From Prolixibacteraceae bacterium (GTDB lineage: Bacteria; Bacteroidota; Bacteroidia; Bacteroidales; Prolixibacteraceae), in the NCBI GenBank assembly GCA_003516705.1, contig DPCJ01000162.1, positions 706 through 11,095 of the forward strand: DNA of 10,390 bases. The letters are read 5' to 3'. Below are positions 5,994-10,390 of the stretch, piece by piece (within the stretch, counting starts at the first letter, position 1; every line of letters starts with the position of its first letter). Under the pieces are notes generated by a model, which was not told where the DNA came from, ran no database searches, and saw only the letters and a list, made by a program, of their open reading frames with translations. The translations under genes and the position numbers were made by a program.

Positions 5994-8900
5994 ATGAAAA
6001 AAGTATTATTATTAACAGGGCTTATTATTTGCCTATTTTCAGGAATTAACAATGCACAGGGTCAGTCCGCAATTATTAAGGGGAAAGTAATTGATGCCAC
6101 TACCAACGAAACGCTTCTGGCAGTAAACATTGTTGAAATTGATAAAAACGGCAGGAACATCAGTGGAACTGTATCTGACATTAATGGTAACTACGTTTTA
6201 AAAGTTACCGATGTAAAAAACCAGGTACAGGTTTCATTTATCGGTTATAAAAAGCAGACCTTTTCCATCAATGGCCGTACTACAATCGACATTAAACTTG
6301 AAACTGAATCAATAGCCGTTGGAGATGTTGTGGTTACCGGGACAAAAATGGGCAACGACGGGATTGTGAATGTTCGCGACCGTGCAACTGCCGTAACCCG
6401 ACTTGAATTAAAGGGAATGGAAAGCGTAATGTCAACTTCGGTTGAAGATATGTTACAAGGACGACTTGGAAACGTTGATATTTCATCGGTTTCGGGTGAC
6501 CCCGGTGCTGGCTTGAATATCAGAATCCGTGGTACAGCTTCATTAAATGCACGAAACCAGCCATTAATTGTTATCAACGGTATTCCTTATGATGCAAACA
6601 TTGATGATGCTTTCGACTTTGCAAGTGCTGATATTGAAAAGTTTGGTAACCTTATCGACGTTTCGCCTGAAGACATTGAATCAATTGAAGTTCTGAAGGA
6701 TGCTGCATCTACTGCTGTTTGGGGTTCACGTGCATCGAATGGTGTATTAATGATTAAAACCAAACGTGGTACAAAATCAAAACCTATATTCGAATATACA
6801 TTTAAATCGACTGTAGCCCAGGAACCTGATCCGATACCAATGCTCGACGGCGCCGGTTATGCAAGACTTATCACAGAAGAACATTACAATGTGGATCGCA
6901 ACGAATTCTACAGTGATGAAATTGCATTCGACCCGGAATGGGAAGAATACCACAATTATTCGCAAAACACCAACTGGGTAAAAGAAATCACTCAGATTGC
7001 AATTACCCAGCAACACGACTTCTCGGTACGGGGAGGGGGTGAAAAATCGCGTTACAACATGTCGATGGGATATTTCGACGAAGGAGGTACAACCATTGGT
7101 AATAACCTTCAAAAGTTAAATCTGCGCAGTTCGCTCGACTATGATTTATCTTCAAAGCTGCAATTCAAATCCGACATCATGTTTACCCGGTATAACCAGG
7201 ACAATACTTACGATGTTGAGGATTCTGAATTTGGCGGCTATAAAACTGTAAGGGCAGTTGCCTATCGTAAAATGCCTAACCTTTCGGTCTATGAAAGAGA
7301 TACTCTGAATAATGTTTACGAAGACACCTATTTTACACCTGCTTCCACTTTGCAGGGAAATGCACGTGAATATTATAACCCGGTTGCTTTTGCAAATCTG
7401 GCAACCCAGAAGAGATTCAAAGACAATGCCCGTGCGTTGTTCAGCGCTAAATATTCAATTTCGCCAACACTTACATGGGACGGAACAATAACACTCGACC
7501 TTTTCGACCAGAAAATTTCGAAATTTCTTCCTTACAAAGCAATCGGATACGATTACAACAACGATATTACAAACCATTCGGTAAACGAATTCTCAAAAAA
7601 GAGTTCAATCTTTACCATCAATAAGTTAGTTTATCGTCCGGATTTAGGTGAAGATCACGATTTGTTATTTATGGGGCAGGTTGACAGTGAAGAGTCCCGC
7701 TCAAGATGGTATAAAACTGAATCGAGCAACTCTGCATCGCCTTATCTTACAGAACCTGTTAACGATAAACATCTTGTGTATTTTGGTGCCAGCTATACTG
7801 AGTACCGTTCTCTTGGTTTTTATGGTACAAGCAGTTACAAGTGGCGCGATAAATACAGTATTATGGTAGGTGCCAAGTATGAAGGCAATTCAAAATTCAG
7901 CCAAGAAAGCCGGTGGGGTTTATTCCCTACAGTAGCAGGATTCTGGCGTGTTTCGGGTGAAGAATGGATGAAAAGTGTCACATGGATTGATGACCTGAAA
8001 ATCAGGGGCAGCTGGGGTCAGAGTGGTAATTCCCCAAATGGAAACTATTTATACTACAACACCTATAACGCCGGATCATCATTTTCTTACATGGATATGC
8101 AGGGCGTTCAACCCAATGGTATTGAACTTACAAGTCTTGCATGGGAAACCATCGATCAGTTAAACCCGGGGATTACCTTTGTTGGATTACAGAGCCGGTT
8201 AAATATTGAGTTTGATTATTACCGTAAAAAAACGTTGAATCTATACCTCCAAAACTCTGGAATACCTGATCATACTGGTTTTAGCAGCATTGACCGCAAC
8301 GATGGTGAAATGGAAAACCGTGGTTATGAATTTATGGTTGACTATACTGTAATCCGTAAAAAAGATTTTAATTTAAATTTCAACCTGAATATTTCGAGCA
8401 ACACGAACAAAGTATTGCGTTTGCCTGAAAACTACAGCCTTGAGTATGGGAACATGCTTGAGAATGGTAACTATAAAATAAGTGTTACTCCAGGTGAGGC
8501 ATTGGGTGGATTCTTCGGATATGAATACCTTGGTGTTTATAAATCGGATGATGATGCAATTGTTAAAGATAAAGACGGTAACCCGGTTTATGGTTTAAAT
8601 TCCGATATCCCAATGAAAATGATCATGGGAGGTCCCTCAGGATACACATTTGAAGGTGGCGATGCCATTTACAAAGACCAAAACTATGATGGTAAAATTG
8701 ATGAACTCGACCTTGTTTATTTAGGTGACCTTAATCCAAAATTAATGGGTGGAACAGGATTCCGTATTCAATACAAAGGCTTTACAATGAACACTTTCTT
8801 CTATTTCAAGGTAGGGCAGGAAATTATCAACCAAACAAGGATGGATACCGAAAAAATGTATAACTACGATAACCAGAGTTTGGCTACCAACTGGCGCTGG

Positions 8901-9230
8901 AGACGTGAAGGTGATATTACCGACATGCCAAGGGCCTTATACAATACAGGGTATAACTGGTTGGGTTCTGACCGCTTTGTTGAAGACGGATCTCACATTC
9001 GTTTAAAAACTGTATCGCTTACTTATCAGGTAAGACCAGCAGTTTGCCAAAGGTTAAAAGTTTCAGATTTGAAATTCTTTGCTACCGCCTATAACCTGTA
9101 CACCTGGACAAATTACTCGGGTCAGGACCCAGATGTGGCTCCACCGTCAAGACCTGATTCTTTACCTAAAGACTACAGCAAAACTCCTCCGAGTAAGAAA
9201 TTCATGTTTGGTATTAACCTTATTTTCTAA
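5994..9230 (+). CDS. SusC/RagA-family TonB-linked outer-membrane transporter
   Basis: At 1078 residues this is the usual length for a SusC. A signal peptide (MKKVLLLTGLIICLFSGINNAQG) is followed by a CarboxypepD_reg-like domain at about 27-106 and a region around GDVVVTG (110-116) typical of the stretch that leads into the plug. The plug carries the family signatures VEDMLQGRLGNVDISSVSGD, IRIRG (176-180), QPLIVINGIPYD, PEDIESIEVLKDAAS (225-239) and WGSRASNGV (243-251). The rest is the 22-strand beta-barrel, ending in FMFGINLIF with a terminal Phe as expected for BAM-dependent outer-membrane proteins. A calcium-loop-like DxNxDGxIDxxD at 895-906 sits in a late extracellular loop, a common SusC feature. 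There is no N-terminal STN domain, so transcriptional signalling through FecR/ECF-sigma is not expected. It would import an oligomeric nutrient powered by TonB-ExbBD with the SusD lipoprotein as lid; the substrate cannot be read from sequence. The neighbours are 23 bases upstream (FAS1 lipoprotein) and 18 bases downstream (SusD). Confidence 0.96.
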   Translation: MKKVLLLTGLIICLFSGINNAQGQSAIIKGKVIDATTNETLLAVNIVEIDKNGRNISGTVSDINGNYVLKVTDVKNQVQVSFIGYKKQTFSINGRTTIDIKLETESIAVGDVVVTGTKMGNDGIVNVRDRATAVTRLELKGMESVMSTSVEDMLQGRLGNVDISSVSGDPGAGLNIRIRGTASLNARNQPLIVINGIPYDANIDDAFDFASADIEKFGNLIDVSPEDIESIEVLKDAASTAVWGSRASNGVLMIKTKRGTKSKPIFEYTFKSTVAQEPDPIPMLDGAGYARLITEEHYNVDRNEFYSDEIAFDPEWEEYHNYSQNTNWVKEITQIAITQQHDFSVRGGGEKSRYNMSMGYFDEGGTTIGNNLQKLNLRSSLDYDLSSKLQFKSDIMFTRYNQDNTYDVEDSEFGGYKTVRAVAYRKMPNLSVYERDTLNNVYEDTYFTPASTLQGNAREYYNPVAFANLATQKRFKDNARALFSAKYSISPTLTWDGTITLDLFDQKISKFLPYKAIGYDYNNDITNHSVNEFSKKSSIFTINKLVYRPDLGEDHDLLFMGQVDSEESRSRWYKTESSNSASPYLTEPVNDKHLVYFGASYTEYRSLGFYGTSSYKWRDKYSIMVGAKYEGNSKFSQESRWGLFPTVAGFWRVSGEEWMKSVTWIDDLKIRGSWGQSGNSPNGNYLYYNTYNAGSSFSYMDMQGVQPNGIELTSLAWETIDQLNPGITFVGLQSRLNIEFDYYRKKTLNLYLQNSGIPDHTGFSSIDRNDGEMENRGYEFMVDYTVIRKKDFNLNFNLNISSNTNKVLRLPENYSLEYGNMLENGNYKISVTPGEALGGFFGYEYLGVYKSDDDAIVKDKDGNPVYGLNSDIPMKMIMGGPSGYTFEGGDAIYKDQNYDGKIDELDLVYLGDLNPKLMGGTGFRIQYKGFTMNTFFYFKVGQEIINQTRMDTEKMYNYDNQSLATNWRWRREGDITDMPRALYNTGYNWLGSDRFVEDGSHIRLKTVSLTYQVRPAVCQRLKVSDLKFFATAYNLYTWTNYSGQDPDVAPPSRPDSLPKDYSKTPPSKKFMFGINLIF

Positions 9231-9248
9231 CAATTAAACAGTATTTCA

Positions 9249-10390
9249 ATGAGAAAGCTCATCATAAACAGCCCGGTAATAATTGCAGCACTTCTTGTAA
9301 TCGTCGGGATTACATCGTGTGAGGATTATTTGACCGTTGAACCGGAAACCGATCTTATAAAAGAAAAGTTCTGGACGAAAACCGCTGATGTTAACAGTGC
9401 GCTCGGAGCAACTTACAATGCGCTGCGTGAAGCTAGTCTTCAGTCGTTAATATTTGGAGAAGTACGTGCCGACATGGTGGATTTTACAGGAGCTGCTTTT
9501 TCCAGCTATGCCAACATCGGGGCAAGTAATATTAGTCCTACAAACTCGGTGGTAAACTGGAAAGCTTATTATAAGGCCATCAACCTTGCCAATACTTTAA
9601 TGTTTTACGATGACCAGGTTTTTGAGAAAGACAAAACCTTCACACAGGACATGAAAGATGCGGTTGAGGCAGAAGCACTTTTTATCAGGGCACTCTCCTA
9701 TTTCTACCTCGTCCGCCTTTGGAAAGATGTGCCGCTGGTTACTGTTGCATCCATATCAGACACTACCGATTTGTACATATCTAAAAGCCCTGAAAATAAA
9801 GTAATTCAACAAATCATTGCAGACTTGTTAAAAGCCAAAGACATGGCTTATACCACTGAATTCAAGGGGACTGATTATTTCTATGGGCGTGCCAATAAAT
9901 ATTCAATTATGGCACTTTTAGCCGATGTTTATCTGTGGAACGAACAATACCAGAAAGCATACGATTACTGCAATGAAATTATCAACTCCGGACATTATGG
10001 TTTGGAAGGCACCGAAACGTTCTTCAATATTTATTATCCAGGCAATTCTCCAGTCGAAAGTATTATTGAAATTCAATACGATGATGACCTTGAAAGCCAG
10101 GAAAACCCTATTTATAATAATCTGGTTACATTACCAAGTGGAGGTGGTGCCGCAATGAATTCAAATACTGTGGAACGCTTATTTGATAGGGAAGATGCCC
10201 GCCGGTTTATGGGAAAAGGCGCTCCCTGGAAATACAGTGGAAAGGATGCATTTGGTTTAGTATCGCGTTCATCAACTGAAAGAGATGCCAACTGGAATAT
10301 CTACCGGTATGCCGACATTCTGCTTATGAAAGCTGAAGCAGCCATTGAGTTAGATAAATTTGATGAAGCAAATAGTCTTATTGGTGAAAC
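9249..10390 (+). CDS. SusD/RagB-family nutrient-binding lipoprotein, partial at right edge
   Basis: The ATG at 9249 follows the susC stop by 18 bases, and the frame is open through 380 codons to the window end, so the C-terminal part is missing. The signal peptide ends in ITSC with the lipid cysteine at residue 24, followed by EDYLTVEPE, a classic start for mature SusD proteins. Family hallmarks are the helix EAEALFIRALSYFYLVRLWKDVPLV from residue 140 on (TPR region that contacts SusC) and WNIYRYADILLMKAEA ending at residue 364, the conserved late motif of the RagB/SusD domain. Typical family members are 450-600 residues long, so roughly 80-200 residues should lie beyond the window. SusD proteins sit on the cell surface, cap the SusC barrel and capture substrate. 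The gene is very probably co-transcribed with the FAS1 lipoprotein and susC genes. Confidence 0.95.
   Translation, partial: MRKLIINSPVIIAALLVIVGITSCEDYLTVEPETDLIKEKFWTKTADVNSALGATYNALREASLQSLIFGEVRADMVDFTGAAFSSYANIGASNISPTNSVVNWKAYYKAINLANTLMFYDDQVFEKDKTFTQDMKDAVEAEALFIRALSYFYLVRLWKDVPLVTVASISDTTDLYISKSPENKVIQQIIADLLKAKDMAYTTEFKGTDYFYGRANKYSIMALLADVYLWNEQYQKAYDYCNEIINSGHYGLEGTETFFNIYYPGNSPVESIIEIQYDDDLESQENPIYNNLVTLPSGGGAAMNSNTVERLFDREDARRFMGKGAPWKYSGKDAFGLVSRSSTERDANWNIYRYADILLMKAEAAIELDKFDEANSLIGE

Noticed and set aside
5994..9230. SusC as a FecA-type signal-transducing transporter
   Set aside because: The N-terminus after the signal peptide goes straight into a CarboxypepD_reg-like domain; no STN domain is present and no sigma/anti-sigma genes are in the window.
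9925..10158. Plus-strand open frame of 77 codons
   Set aside because: It is out of frame within the SusD gene, whose own frame carries the SusD motifs.

Overview
The window looks like chromosomal DNA of a Bacteroidota bacterium, most likely a Bacteroidales/Marinilabiliales-type organism. The evidence is a SusC/SusD pair with a CarboxypepD_reg-like domain on SusC, several lipoproteins with short N-terminal signals and acidic residues after the lipid cysteine, A/T-rich leaders without a clear Shine-Dalgarno sequence, and the Bacteroidota -7 promoter octamer (TAnnTTTG) in front of two genes. There are no RNA genes, CRISPR arrays, insertion sequences or phage genes in the window.

The layout is divergent around an intergenic region at about 3438-3699. 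To the left, on the minus strand, lie (i) a 609-residue polytopic membrane protein with a TPR-like soluble C-terminal half, resembling the DUF6057 family, and (ii) after a 188-base gap, a lipoprotein that runs off the left edge and combines one c-type heme motif (CVNCH) with at least four TolB/PD40-type beta-propeller blades. To the right, on the plus strand, lie (iii) a 756-residue lipoprotein with four FAS1 (fasciclin) domains, (iv) a SusC-family TonB-dependent outer-membrane transporter of 1078 residues, and (v) a SusD/RagB-family lipoprotein cut by the right edge. The three plus-strand genes are separated by only 23 and 18 bases and are almost certainly one operon.

Inference: SusC and SusD form the outer-membrane import complex and the fasciclin lipoprotein is probably an accessory surface protein for binding or adhesion. 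The two divergent genes would be a second functional arm: an inner-membrane protein and an envelope lipoprotein with a possible covalent heme. No glycoside hydrolase, sulfatase, peptidase or regulator gene is present here, so the substrate cannot be named. SusC lacks an N-terminal STN signalling domain, so classical FecR/ECF-sigma signalling through this transporter is not supported. The divergent intergenic region carries the same -7 octamer (TAAATTTG) on each strand and two dyads upstream of the fasciclin operon, which are the best candidates for its control sites.
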